This document shows positions 10,147-25,100 of a stretch of 64,000 nucleotides of DNA, one piece after another. The notes below the pieces were generated by a model. It was not told the DNA's origin and searched no databases. It saw nothing but the letters and a program-made list of their open reading frames with translations. The stretch's first letter is position 1. Every line of letters starts with the position of its first letter. The stretch spans positions 4,581,182 to 4,645,181 of the forward strand of contig NC_087384.1 in NCBI RefSeq assembly GCF_963675165.1, in the 5' to 3' direction. This DNA is from Halichondria panicea (taxonomy: Eukaryota > Porifera > Demospongiae > Suberitida > Halichondriidae). The position numbers were made by a program, and so were the translations under genes.

Positions 10147-13100
10147 GTGAATTCGATCACTGATTGATTGTCAATTTACGTGTATCAACATCTTGCACTC
10201 ATGTACCGTATTAGTACAGCACCGCTCTATTAATATTAGCAACCTCGAAATTTTGAGCACCATCTAGAATTAATTTTTGTGTGTGTTTTAATTAATAGCT
10301 ACGATATTGTAGCTACGAGATGAACCTTCAATATCATGGCCGGCCACAGGCTGGGAAATGCACTCTCTGGAACATTTCCTGTAGATATATAATTATTGTC
10401 TAATACTATCCTTATAGTGGAGGGCAACCAGTCAAGAGCATGTTTACAGAGCGAGACTCTTTATACTTAGCAAATTCTGGGTCGTTGCTAATTAATACCA
10501 CACCCATTTTTAGGAAGTGTCCCAAAGCCCAAAGTCACCACGCAGCATTCTAATTGAAGCACCAAATTCCAATTCTAAATGAGCACCAACTTTTTTTTCA
10601 CGGGAATACTTATTACCCTGAAGTTTTACCTGTGAGTATTCATTCTCACAATAAATCTTCCCCTATAGTTATTACTAGGCTATGACCAGTGTTAGGTCTA
10701 GCTCAGTAATTAAAGGTATTCATGTATTTATGAATTGCTCTTCACAGGTGATAGAGGTTCTGCTGAGGCAGTTTGCAGAGGGAAGGTGTGCTGAACTGAG
10801 TAGTGAGTGCACTGTCATGCTGGGACGACTCGTATCAAACCTCATCACCTATCAGAAGGTAAAACAGGCATGCAAATAATTTTTGTTCAAGAAAAAGTTG
10901 AAGCTGCTTGTTTTCTTGCTTTTGTTGAATTTTGGTTTTTTTCCTCCCTTAAATTGGTCAAACGCCATAGCCAAAGTTCGTCAGTGGGGAGTTTTTGTGA
11001 AGTCTATCTAGATTCCAACCTAGGTTCGAACTCATAATTATCAACAACACCATTACAACTGGACCATGTTACGTGTTACTATAACATTTTGTGGCTTATG
11101 GGCACTGAAAAAGCGAAAGCATCACTAGAGGAGAGGGTATTCACATAGAGGCTTAAGATCAGTTCATAATTATACGTCACTGTTTGGTTTGTTATTCCTA
11201 CCTTCTCTACATGCCTCAAATCATGCCACAAGAAAATTATTTTTTTCTCCATTCCTTGCTGCCTTGAATTGAGGCTACTGTAGCTCCCTTCCTACTGCAA
11301 TCCACACGTTTAATAAAACCAATATCTCTCTCCCTTCTCAGGCGTCCCTCTCGTCTTCGACCCAAGAGGGTCTTCTTTCTGTGTTCCTGTCACGACTCAC
11401 CTCAGTGAGACCCCCCACAGAGCTGCTCTACGCCTGTGCTGCACTCGCTCAGGCCGGTACCACACACTGTCAATCACAGGTCTGTAATAATTATACTAAC
11501 TAACTGAAACTCTAGTGACTTGAACTCTGACGAATTCAATCCTTCCCACATACCTTTAATTGGTCCGCCAATATTATTTTATGTTTTTGTGTTTATTCCT
11601 AGCATGTAGGAGATTTCTTAAGACCCTCATGATTTCCTACTTTACACTTTTGTTTTGTTTTACAGGATGTTAAAACGCTCCTTGAATCGTCAGGGACTGT
11701 GGTTAACATGGCAACAACGGGTTCCGTCGATGTGCAGAGGGCAGCCCTGAACTACATTAGCACCTTGTGTCAGGACAAGGATTTCAAGGGTGTCTCTACT
11801 CCCCAACTGTTGGAGCTCCTCCTCTCAGCATTTCTCTCCCCTACAAAAGAGACTGACACACTGCTGCAGATAAAGGTATGCATGCTTGTACCTCAGTGTT
11901 GATTTTGATTGGCTAGACATTTTTAGTCCGTTCTGAAAATATAACCAATACCGGCGAAAGATCTCAAAACAGTACCTACATGTAGCTAAGAATGTGCACT
12001 TTGATCTAGCCAAAGTAAAGTATTGTTAATCTATTCTATTTAAATTGGCAAAACATCATGTGTTGTGTGTTTGCAATCTGTGAGATACGCCATCCTCTTA
12101 CAAATGTACTTCGTCTGACGTACTGTTACAATAACAGTAGTCATAACGACACCCCCCCTCTCCTCCAGTTGGTTTTCTCCCAACTCAAGTGTCTCCAGGC
12201 ACTCCTCTCTCGCTCCCCCGTCCTCCAGTCCTCTCCCCACCTCACTAATCTCCTAGCCGTCCTCAGGGCAGCCATGACACTCGGTCTCCCCGGACAACCA
12301 CACACTCTTCAGGCGGCCCTCCCGTTGGCGCTACCTGTCGTTCAATCCCCTAAAATTGTCACACCACCACCACCCTCCCCAAAACAGAGGCCACAAATAA
12401 TCGCTGGACCTCAGCCGAGGAGGAGGCAAAAACGAGCCAAAGATCAGAAACATACGAATAAAATTGGACGTAGTCATGAGTCTAGTGATGGAGAAGCCTC
12501 GTTGGGTGATCACGTGAAACTCCGCCCTTCTGTTAGTTTTGGTGGCCGTGGCTGTTCGTGGTCCAGTTCCGAGAGTGACGTATCGGACAGTGAGCCAGCT
12601 CCTAGTCAGATCAAGGTAGTGCACGGCAAGATTCGACACCTGGCCTTCTCGTGTCTCACTGCTGTCTTCAAGGTGAGTATTGTATACATTTCTGTTTCGG
12701 TCTCGTCAAATCTCCTAATAGTATTGAAATTTCTCAATCCTGAACTTGTATTAATTACGTACAAGAACCCAAATGTGGCCTATACAAAACGTAAATTTTA
12801 TGTCCACTTCTCATTGCTGTGTATAGAGTTTGGACACTCACACTAAGTTCTCGTTTGGGCTGACGTTCCTCCCTGATGGACCACGCCCCCCAAACTCACC
12901 CCCCTCTCTAATGACATGCGTCCTCAAAGACCCACTGCCTAAGGTGAGATATCTACTGCCTTGCCAAATGTATACCTAACAGTATCTCACTAGACGGTTA
13001 TTGAAATGGGAGGCGATTAACTATAACTTGTATGTGAACATGTTGGCTTGTGTCTATACATCATTTTTTCAATACCTGTTTCGTAGTTTGTGCAATAAAA

Positions 13101-16100
13101 ATTGTCAATCTGGAATCTCCGTACCTTCAGTATTACACTGTATAGTTTTGTAGCGAAAATACGTTGTTTGTGTATTTATTTTCATAACGAATGCTCTCCA
13201 CACCCGTTTAGTGTCGAGGTGGAGCTCTGTCAGTTTTGTTCACATTGCTGGAGGGGTCAAAGGTCTACCTCGCTCCAGCAGATGACAGGTGTGTGCAGCT
13301 CTCCCTATATATGATTAGCCCATGCATGCATGTATGTACATGTAGCCACTGTTGAAATGGCGATGCTTTTTCTTCTAGTGTTACTGGCTTTAACTACATG
13401 TACATGTAGGATTGGCACCATTTTGGTACCTTAATTTTAGCATTTTGCAGTAGTAATAAATGTTATGAGTGCTATTAATCCCTTATTGCACAAATAATAT
13501 ACTAATCATTATGCCTTGGTGTGCATGTCAGGCCTTCATACAGAATCAAATTCAGGGGGGCTAAAGTCACATTTCAGAAAAATTGGGGACAAGCAGGGTA
13601 TTTACAGGATTTTAAAGGCAATAAAGGCATGCGGAGTCTGTCGCCGGCTAGGGGAACCCAGGGGCAGCATGGCCACTTGGAAAATTGTTGTTAATTAGGT
13701 AGTCTTGGTGAATTCTGGTGGGTTTTGGGGTTGCCTTTGCATATATACACTCAGTCATACAACTGGTACCTGAATGCACATTTTAGGGGGAATTTGAGCC
13801 TATCCTCCCGGCCTGTATGACACCCTGGGCCAAGCCAGATATACGTGTGCCTGACATCTAGGGTTTTATGAAGTACAGTATTGTAGAATGAAAGTTTTGC
13901 ACCGATAACACAATATTGTAATTAAAAATTCATCGGCAACAGTTTGAGCTATGAGTCAGCTTATAATTATAGATGTGTCTATTCCCGTGGCTACTGCATC
14001 GTTATAGAGCAAATCTTTTCCCAAACGACAAAACACAGCAACCTGAGCAAATGAAAATCGCTTTGGAATCGCTCCCTTTATTTATACAAAATAATAGTGA
14101 ATTGTGAACAGAAAGAGTAGAAGTTCATCCTGTGATTACTTTTGTAATAATTATTGTGGTAGAGTATTAAGACAAGATCTCTGTTTGGTTGATGTGTCAC
14201 AGGCCATAACAAAATGTATTATTGGCCTAAAATAATAGTAATCCCATGTGGGGCGAACCTGTAGTCTGTTGGCCCCCCCCCCTCCTATATTTAGCCCTGC
14301 ATGCATATGCCCAGCAGTATATGATACAGTACGTAGTTGTGTTAAGTTACCGCTCTATAACTGTCCAACGGTTGCAATTTGAGCACAAGCAAGAGTTTTG
14401 GTACTAGCTTGTTTTCTTTTTTCTTGGATTGATTTGATAATTCTCTTAGTTTTACTTTCGTTGAAGGTCGTTTTAGGTTCTTCAATTATTGCACAAAAAC
14501 TTTTCTCTGCACCAGATCACTATAGCTACCAAAACAAGCAGCAATCATGCAATAGACGTTTTCATCTTTTTTATCAACAGTCATGGTCAATTAATTATCA
14601 CTCTTTTGCACTGTACTGCATTTCGTGTACGTCTTTTTTGGTTAGACGTACCTACCGTATAGCGGGCAATTTTCGGGGGACAAAATATTTGTGGTTCAGC
14701 AATATTGAGACATTTCGTGGGTAATATTTTTGTGGTGGGAGCTTGCACTGCAGGTAAAGGTAGGCAAGGTCGCTTCATTCGTGGGTAAATATTCGTGGTC
14801 AAAACCACGAATATTTTGTCCCACAAAAATTATTACGGTAATTTACACTGAGGTATCACAGCGTCTATGGTGATATTCTAGCGTTATTCAGAAGCAACTG
14901 CAGAATTGTCAAGGGAGTATAGTTGACTTGACAATGTGCAATTGCTATTCCTGATTTTATTGCTATGAATAGCACCTTTGTCGTAGGTCATAATTATGGA
15001 TTTAACAAGTGTTGCAAGCTGTGCTGTGCTAATCTCTCGATCGCCATGTTATGCTTTCGCTCACAAGTATTAGAGTGTTATGACGGCATCCAGCTATGAC
15101 GTCACACGGTAATTACCAGCTTAGCACATTCCATCGCTGTGGTATCCTGACTTTACAATATTTAATATGATTATTATGTGTTGTTATTATATAGTTATCC
15201 TTAGTTATGTAATCTCTTACCCTTTGTTATGTAATCCAGAGAATATTTTGGATTGTTTATTTTGTGATTCACTTTCGGTTTGAACTGGTTTTCTTCAGTC
15301 TCTGTATGCTCTCTTGTTTTGATCAGTGTTTTGGAATCGTGTGTTGATCTATAGTATAATCCTAGCTACAGCTAAAGTGTATCAGTCTATCTGTCTATAG
15401 CTATAGATCACTACAATCGCTTATGCAACAGGTCTATTTTGACAGAGAGGAGGGGTGGCGCTGTACCGTTTGCTTGGAGGGAGGGACTGGCTGCTTATAA
15501 TTATTCTGTCCAGGCTGGGCAATTGCGCAAGACTTTGAGTGTGGACAGGGCCCTGGTGTGGACAAGCTATTTTCCTAGTTGTCTTCTTGTCAATATAGTG
15601 TTGCTATGTGCATGGTAGTCATGCAAGCTTATATAGGCTGGATGCATATTATAGCAGCCAATCAGCCAACCTGATGGGACATATATATCAGTCGGGGTTT
15701 ATGATAGTAAACCTGAACATATTATATACTTATAATTATATATAATTATATATTATTAATTATACTTAATTAACTATTGATTTATAAGCGTTTATGATGA
15801 GGTTCTCTGCAGTTTTATTAACGTTTTCAGCTGTGGCCGTTATTCGAAAACAATTAATACGTTGTCATTGACAGTGGACAATTCTACAGGTAATTGCACG
15901 CTGTCAATGACGACGTGCAATTACTGGACCGGATTTGATACGGGATTAATTGCTGTACAAACTCCGGTTACAAATATCACATCATACGATTATCATATAA
16001 GTATAATTATAATCATGCATTTACATGTCTTTGTGTGTTCCGCTAACAGCAGTTAATGTATAATCATGTGGTTGGTAACAACGGTGCATATTCGCTTGGG

Positions 16101-19100
16101 TCACTGATACGATGTGGAAGGGTTTCGTTATCTGTAGACGATCCTGTCTGGTGTGTAACTCGTCTTCGGTGGCAGCAGCTATAACCACACCGACTAGTGA
16201 GGGAAGATTTCATCCATGAAATGAACATTACGATGTACAGCACTAGTATAAATGTAACAATAATAAAGACAAAAAACCATGGGCTATTCCTAAATGCCTC
16301 GTGGTAAATGTACCAAGCTGACCCCATTGCAAACAGTACTAGGAGAAAAGCATCAAAATAGTTGTAACGGTCTTTCTTGTATGGTCGTAGGCCAAGGATG
16401 ATAGCAGGTGTAATAATGAAGATCATTTGGTACACAATAAAGTGGTACGTCTGTGCACCAAAGGCTATGAATATTATTCTCAGCAGTAGGTAGACTCCAG
16501 CAAACCATCGACAGTCCCTAGTACCAGGTGTTGTGCCGTTCTTGAAATAGCCCTGTGTGATGTTTGCTAGCTCGTGAATTAGAACACATTTGATTTTGCA
16601 GGAAAAGAGATATCTCTGAAAGAAACGGTTCTGGTAAAATAGCAGAAACACTGCCGGTAAGAGTACCATGGTAACAGTGATGATTGATGAGAGTATAGCA
16701 AGTGGAACGTAGGTGCCTACGTTGAAATCAGCTGCATAGTAGAGAGTGTATGTTACATTTTCGTATTTATCATATAAAGATACTGGCTTTAAGAGGCTTA
16801 AAGAAATCGAGCAAAACCTGCTGTAGGATAGTAAAAAAAAGCTTGCAAATGCATTCACTACAGAACCTTTTAGTTCCCAGCGTCTCCGAAACCTTGCTAA
16901 GCACTTGTGAAATGGCCTCCAGCAAAGTACAATTATCTTGCATCCTCTGTCGTGGAGTGAAATGAGCAAATAGACAGCCAAAGTGAAAGTGATTGGATAT
17001 AGAGCTGCTAGGTACTCCAATGCTACGACTGTAAGTGTGCTCATGTGTTCACTGATGCAAAATGAAGGAATTAGAAACATAAAGAAGTCCAAATTGAATA
17101 GCCCCACAAAATCAGCGGCAAATTTATAACTGGAATAAGAGTGGGTATATCCATTTATATCAAATGGGTCATTTCTAAACAATATCGTGTTTAGCAATTG
17201 AGCAATCAAAACAAAACTGTACAGAACTGGGGAGGCAAAATTTATCCTGAACACAATGACAATAACACAAATCAAAGTCAATGGTACTGTAAGCCTGACA
17301 AAGAAGAGTAACCATCCTAAAGGCTGTGGCATGCATTCCTTACACTGTTTGTAGTAAGAGAAGACGGTTGGTCCCAGCCCTGGTTGGCAGTGACTACAGA
17401 GCAGTCCTGTGCGATTGAGAGGACCATGCACACATCTCCTCGTCTAACTTTGATACATCAGAGGGTACGTCCATGAATTTTGATAGTCGACTTTTTGTGT
17501 TGTATGGGCACGGACCAAAATGTTCTGTATCATTGTTGTAGGTTATGCAGAAACCGTCTAATATTTCTATCTTTTTTGTCACATTCGAGCACTGCAATAT
17601 AGTATTGATCTGTTGTCCGCACTCACACTTGTTTGTTTGGCGTATAAACCATGTTGGGCATGCTTGACTGGACACTAGAACTACCTGTAGTACGATCACA
17701 ATCACTCCAAGTATCGTCATCTTCAAATTCTAAACTATAGAGGTCTGTATACTCATCAACTATTGTTCTGAGTAGGAATATTATGAACTGAAACGTGTTT
17801 GGTATCTTTTTACAACTTCTGATACTAAAAACCAACACTAAAAAGTATCGGTATGCACGAACTCGGTCTAAGCATAAACACGGCACTGCATGTAGCTCTT
17901 CTTTATCCTCATTTCTCCCGCATAGCCCTAGTTATATTGATTCTGAAATTATGCTTTCACTATAAACACTGCATGTACATGTATGTTCCTGCAGTGCATG
18001 CATGTTGTTGATATATTTATATTTAAAAAGAAACCCTGCGAGTGTGTTTATAATCAAACATAGTTTATAATCAAACATAGTAAGCTTATATCCCGTTGCT
18101 ATGTTGTTGCCAAGTGCAATATGAAGCATATTGCACTGCTGAAAAGTCATATTGCACTGCTGAAAAGTCATATTGCACTGACCACAAAACGCCCCTCTGG
18201 CATAATTAAATTAAATATTTTATCATGAGAAATAACAAGTATCAAAGTAAGTCCAGCCATGCAGGAATGTTCAGCACTGCTGGAGTTTCTTCTTTACAAC
18301 CATGCAGGTTTTTAAATCGTCCCAGGCTCATTTTGTGAAGATTCTGTGTTCCTAGACCTAGTCCTCCACTTTGATGCACGGTCAATTCTGGCTTCACCAT
18401 AATATAGCACTAGAAGCGGCTCTTTTTGCAGGGGGCTTGAGCTGTTTTGCAGCAGTGTAGAGGCGAACTTCTTTGGCTTGGTTGTGATCCCGAGGATAGT
18501 GGAGGGGGCTGTTCGAGCAGCAGTTACACTGAGTAGTATAGTGGGGTGGGGCTGTTTCTTCGCAGCAGTAAATGGGGTGGGGCTGTTTCTTTCCAGCAGT
18601 AGCGGGGTGGGGCTGTTTTGCAGCACCAGAAGTGGGGTGGGGCTGTTTTGCAGTGGTTTCAGCGTTGGAACTCCAACAATTTTGTGTCAAGCCATTCGTC
18701 GGTCATGCCAATCTTATACGCTGCATATACTGGCGTCTAGGAGGAGAGAGAAGAGATGGAGCTGTGTCTAGAGTTGTCTTTGTCATCTTTTTGTGCAGTT
18801 TATATTGTGTTACTAAGACAGTGTTATGTTGCTATGCCCTTGGGATATAAACTAGTTATTACACGTGCACTCGGGATGCATGGAATATATTGCACTCAGC
18901 CCTCGGGGCTGGCGCCCTCGTGCTTCAGTGCAATATATTCCATACATCCCTTGTGCCCGTGTTATAACTATAACTTATATACCGTATAGAGGGTAATTTT
19001 CGTGGGGCAAAATATTCGTGGTTTTCGTGGTTGAAGATCTGACCACGAAATATTTTACCCACGAATGAAGCGACCTTGCTTACCTTTACCTGCAGTGCAA

Positions 19101-22100
19101 GCTCCAACCACGAAAATATTACCCACAAAATGTCTCAATATTGCTGAACCACGAATATTTTGTCTCCCGAAATTACCTGCTATACAGTAGTCTCTATGTT
19201 ATAGTTAAACAATGGCCTCGAGTGGTATATTTGATTTACACGCGAGAGTAATCTGATAAACCACGAGGCGCAGCCGAGTTGGTTTATCTGATTACTCGAG
19301 CGTGTAAAGCAAATATACCACGAGAGGCCATAGTTTAACTGGCTTGTACTATGTTTACAGCGGTTTTCAGAGTTCTTGCATCTCCCATGTCTAGAGCGGA
19401 AGTCACTTGTCACGTGATATTCCTACAAATTTTGCTGAGTCAGACAAGTTTTTTTACATTGAGTTTTTAATTAGCCTCGACTCCAGCCCCTTGAATAGTG
19501 CCTTTCTCAGCGGCCTGGAATCGAGGCTAGTTTTTAATAGACAAAATTACTCCTCGTTACTAAATGTACTAGTTATTCAGAGAAGTCTGAAATAGGAGTG
19601 TAGCTTCCCAGAACTGGTTGAAGTGCCTTGCCCCGGCCTGCCTACTCATTTTGTGTTGCTGCAAGCTGATGAGTCATACAGACAGTAGAATCTCTCTTAG
19701 CTCTAGACATCCAGTCTTGTGTTACTAATAGTAGCTCACAAAACTATTTGAACTGCTTACAATCTCAAGGATAGCTTCAGCGGTGATGCAAAAGGCTTGC
19801 AAAGGCTATTTCCAAAAGGTTGATTTTCTCCTAAATATTAAATCATGTTACATGTATTGGAAAAAAATCGGTTTGGAATGAGGTAGAATTCAATCTTGTT
19901 ACGTAATGGTTCATGTGACAAGTACTTCCGCTCTAGACATTGCAAATGCAAGAACTCTGAAAACCCCTGTAGAACTGTACTACTATGTTTAGCTACTTCC
20001 TGTCATGCTTCTTCAATGAATATGCTTATAACTACTGTTTGACGTCACTGTTGCTATAGCTATGCAATGAATTTGCTATTTTTTTAAAAAGCGATGGCTG
20101 ATTCAAGCAAGCGTCTATGATTCAAGCAAGCAATTGTGAAGGCTGTGTTTCTGCATCTTTATAGAAGGCACTTCAAGAAAGTACACTGGTGCTACTTGTC
20201 TACAAAGAGTGCAAATGTACCCCAAAATATCATTCCACAAGTCTACTGTACTGGCCCAGTGCAGTGCAGTCTCTTTAGTCTGAGAAACACTCGGCAGTCT
20301 GGACCCTTCTTACTGCTCCTGGTCCCATGCAGCAATGTAATAAGCAGGTTGTGACAACCAATGTTGAAAGTTGAAAAAAAGCAACACAAACAAACCAGTA
20401 TCGTTCGATTCACGATCACGGAGTTCTTCGAAATTTGCCTCCTTTTTGGAACTATTCATCGCTCGAACTTGGCTCTTTTTATGTTGACTAAAATCATTAG
20501 TAGTCTGTTTTGTATTGAATTCTCTCTAACTCTAATATTGCTAATAATTATTGATTGAATTGAGTAGTGTGTCATTGTTTTAATTGAAACAGTGTGTCAA
20601 TTTTGTTGCAAAGGTGGGATACTGTATTCAGTTCTAGCTGTACATGTAGTTTGACCACAGCCATGGTATATGGAAGTTATACACTAGGGTATAACTGCCA
20701 TATACCATGGCTGTGGTCAGACAGGTTGTATATATAAACTACAACTGAAGCCTTTGATCTTTGGTGCAACCATAGTACAAATATATATATCCATGTGCTA
20801 TATAGTTAGTATAATTATGCTGCTAACAACTCCATGGAATTTTAATCGGTGCGTATTCGCTTGGGTCACTGATACGATGTAGAAGGGCTTCGTTATCTGT
20901 ACACGTTCTGGTGTGCATGTGCAGGGCTCGAAATTACAGTCGGACAACTGACAAAATCTGGTCATTATGTGAACATGACCGATTACTGCACTTGTTAGTC
21001 AGACATTTTGTCAGAGCATATACGCGTATACATGTAGAGCTAGCCAGAGATAGGGGTTAGCTGTTCTAGCCCTTGTCAGAGTTTTAGTAGTTTAGAAAAT
21101 TATTCGTTTGAGGCGTAGCCGCATGTGGGATACGGTAAAGCTGACTCCGACTGTCTGTTTATGCATGTGTCTATCTGTCTGTGTGTCTGTTCCAGCTGTA
21201 ACTGCATGCTTAACAGTTGTAATGCAATGAAAACTATAGGCTTCTAGCCACGTTCTCTTGATTCGTGGATTAGCTTTTTTCCTGAGTTATGGCTAGTTTG
21301 ACTCACAGTGAAGGCTGTTGCAGTCTCTTTAGAATCTTTCATAGCATCATCTGTTCGCACAAACATTTAACTTATGAGTTAGCTTTGCACTAAAGCGCTA
21401 GCTGTTTGTTAGTTATACCCGAGGCCGTGCCGTGGCCAGCGGGTATAGTAGTTTGTTGATTTGTTTGTTTGTTTGTTACCCCGAGGCACGCGTGGGCGGC
21501 CACGGGTATAGTAGTCCGTTGGTTTGTTTGTCTGTCTGTTTGTAATAATTATGTGAGTCTTCTCACCTGGATGCCACAGCACTTCGTTTACAGCATGGAT
21601 AGTCTTCACACAATACTTTTAATAGTGACAGCTTTCTATGTTAAAGCCTCGTTGTCGAATAAAAACGAGCAAAAGCTATGAACTTGCACGTTGGCCTCTA
21701 GCTTACAGGCGTCCTTTATTCGAGGTAGGCCTACGTATTTACAGCTGAAGTGATCCTGTACCAGGAACAATGGAAAAGGGTCACTAAAGTAGAAAGCTAG
21801 AATTGCTCCTAGCCCCAGAAGATACCAGGAGCCATATTTCTAAGACTAGGCTTCTTTGCTGTGATCATAGTCCACAGTGCATGTATCATCCACAGCAAAT
21901 CTCCATTTTTAAAAGTTACAGCATGCCTCTACAAGGGAAGGTGGGGATACACTCTCTTTACGCCGCTATAGTGCATGTTACATTTCCGTATTTGTCATAA
22001 AAGTAAATTGGCTTCAACAGGCTAATTTAAATCGAACACAACTGGCTGTAAGATGTAAAGACAAAGTCAAACGCATTCACTATACAGAACGTTTTAGTTT

Positions 22101-25100
22101 TCCATGCAGCGCCTCCGAAACCTTGCTACACTTGTGAAATGGCTTTCAGCAAATTACAATTATTGTGTATCCTTTGCCGTGGAGTAAATGAACAAGTATA
22201 GACAGTTAAAGTGAAAGCGATTGCCTGGATATAGAGCTTCTATAGATACTCATTGCTAGACTGTATGTGTGCTCATGTGCTTGTTGATACAGAACAAAAG
22301 AACAAAAAGAATCCAACTAATAGCCCCACAAAATCAGCGGTAAATCTATAAAAGAACAATTTACAGCAAATGGGCCATTTCTACACAATGCTTAGGACTT
22401 GAGTAACCAAAACAAAGCTATTCAAAATTGGAGGAGCAATATTTATTTATTCTGAACACAATATAACAATCACACAGAGGAGTTCAATGCAAGGTACTGT
22501 TAGCCTGATAAAGAAGAATATATAGCCATCCTAAAGACTGTGGCATGCATGCCTTACACTCCTTTCACTCATTGTAGTATGAGACGGCTGGTCCCAGTTC
22601 TGCATGGTTGCATGGCAGTGATTACAGAACAGCCCTATGCGATATAGGGGATCACATCTCCTCGTCTGCATGTACATCAATGAATTTTGATAGTTAACTT
22701 TTTGTGTCGTATGTCAGCGTCCAAGATGGTCTGTGCCATTGTGTAAGTTAAGCAGGAACCATCTAATATTTTTATCTTATTTGTCACATTCGAGCACTGA
22801 AGTGTTCATCTGTTATCCACACTTAAACATGTTTGTTTGGCGTATAAACCATGTTAGGCATACTTGACTAGACACTAGAACTATACCTGTAGTGCAAACA
22901 CAATGCATTGTCTAACGTTCTAAATTGTAAGGATATCAAACTGAAACCAGTTTTTAAATGCTGAAAAAATAATTTTGAAAACCAACAATAAAAGTACATC
23001 GATCCCCTTATGTAGATTCTGAAATTACATGCATACAACACTGTACATATATAATGTTGTAAGGTAGAATTTCCATGCAATGTATGTTATTTTTGTGTTT
23101 AAAAACAAACCCTGAGTGTTTGTCATAATAATTACAGTGAGCATAAGTACAGTAATAGTAATTGTTCTACATGTGCTACGTATATTCTGCTAACAGCTGA
23201 AAATGTATTCAAGTGGTTGGTGGTAACAACGGTGCGTATTCGCTTGGGTCGCTGATACGATGTGGAAGGGCTTCGTTATCTGTAGACGATCCTGTTTGGT
23301 GTGTAACTCGTCTTCCGTGGCAGCAGCTGAAAGTACGCCTAGGGAGAGCAGATACCGTCCATGAAATGAACAATACGATGTACAGCATTAGTATTCCTGT
23401 AGCAATAATCACCACAAAAAGCCATCCAGTACTCTTGTATGCTTCGCGATAAGTGTACCAAGATGTCCCTATCGCCAACACTATTAAAAGAAAAGCATCG
23501 AAATAGTTGTAACGGTCTTTCTTGTATGGTCGTAAGCCAAGGATGATAGCAGGTGTAATAATTAACATCATTTGGCACACAATAAGGTGGTACGTCTGTG
23601 CACTAGAGGCTATGAATATTATTCTCAGCAGTAGGTAGACTCCAGCAAACCATCGACAGTCCCTAGTACCAGGTGTTGTGCCGTTCTTGAAATAGCCCTG
23701 TGTGATGTTTGCTAGCTCGTGAATTAGAACACATTTGATTTTGCAGGAAAAGAGACATCTCTGAAAGAAACGATTCTGGTAGAATAGCAGAAACACTGCT
23801 GGTAGGAGTACCATGGTAACAGTGAGGATTGATGAGAGTATAGCGAGTGGAATATATGTGTTCATTTTGAAATCAGCTGCGAAGAAGAGAGTGTATGTTA
23901 CATTTCCGTATTTGTCATATAAAGGTATTGGCTTCAAGATGTTTAAAGAAATCGAGCAAAACCTGCTGTAGGATAGTAAAAACAAAGTTGCAAATGCATT
24001 CACTACAGGAGCTTTTAGTTCCCAGCGTCTTCGAAACCTTGCTAAGCACTTGTGAAATGGCCTCCAGCAAATTACAATTATCTTGCATCCTCTGTCGTGG
24101 AGTGAAATGAACAAGTACACAACCAAAGTGAAAAGGATTGGATATAGAGCTGCTAGGTACTCTATTGCTACTACTGTCAGTGTGCTCATGTGCTCACTGA
24201 TACAAAACGAAGGAATTAGGAACATGAAGAAGTCCAAATTGAATAGCCCCATAAAATCAGTGACAAATTTATAAAAGGAATAAGAAGGTGTATATCCGCT
24301 TATAGCAAATGGGTCGTTTCTACACAATGCTGTGTTTAGCACCTGAGCCATCAAAACAAAGCTATTCAGAACTGGAGAGGCAATATTTATCTGGAACACA
24401 ATAACAATAACACAGATCAAAGTCAATGGTACTGTAAGCCTGACAAAGAAGAGTAACCATCCTAAAGGCTGTGGTATGCATTCCTTACACTCTTTGTAGT
24501 ACGAGAAGACGGCCGGTCCCAGTCCTGGTTGGCAGTGACTACAGAGCAGCCCTGTGCGATTGAGAGGACCACACATCTCCTCATCTAGCTTTGATACATC
24601 AGAGGGTACATCCATGAGTTGTGATAGTCGACTATTTGTGTTGTATGGGCAGGCTCCAAAATGCTCTGTATCATTGTTGTAAGTTAAGCAGAAACCCTCT
24701 AATATTTCTGTCTTGTTTGTCACATTTGAGCACTGCAATATAGTATTGATCTGCTGTCCACACTCACACTTGTTTGCTTGGCGTATAAACCATGTTGGGC
24801 ATTCTTGACTGGACACTAAAACTACCTGTAGTACTATCACAAGTATTCCAAGTGTCGTCATCTTCAAACTAAACACTTGCTAGCAAAAAGATAATATTAT
24901 CTATTTTGTGCCTTCAACCTACTGCTGAAGCAAACACGAAAAAAGTGGTAGACAAAACTATGATTGTGTGTGAAACACAAACACTGAGTCATTGAAACCT
25001 AACAGAGTTATTGCATGTACTATCATACGCCTATTATACAGATAGTTATATAGTTTAGTCTGACAAACTGAAATTGAAACTTTACTGAAAACAAATACAA

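Larger units (their letters stand above)
17727..20846. other. Repeat-rich part of HEATR6 intron 7
   Basis: Contains a 24-bp tandem (18120-18180), a G-rich minisatellite (18535-18662), a foldback at 18855-18970, a MITE (18980-19189), a palindrome (19205-19345), a tagcctcg hairpin (19471-19530) and a 68-bp hairpin (20652-20719). No gene is seen. Confidence 0.65.

Noticed and set aside
18312-18850. Several overlapping frames on both strands with repeated motifs
   Set aside because: Artefacts of the GGGTGGGGCTGTTT minisatellite; all frames are open because the unit lacks stops.
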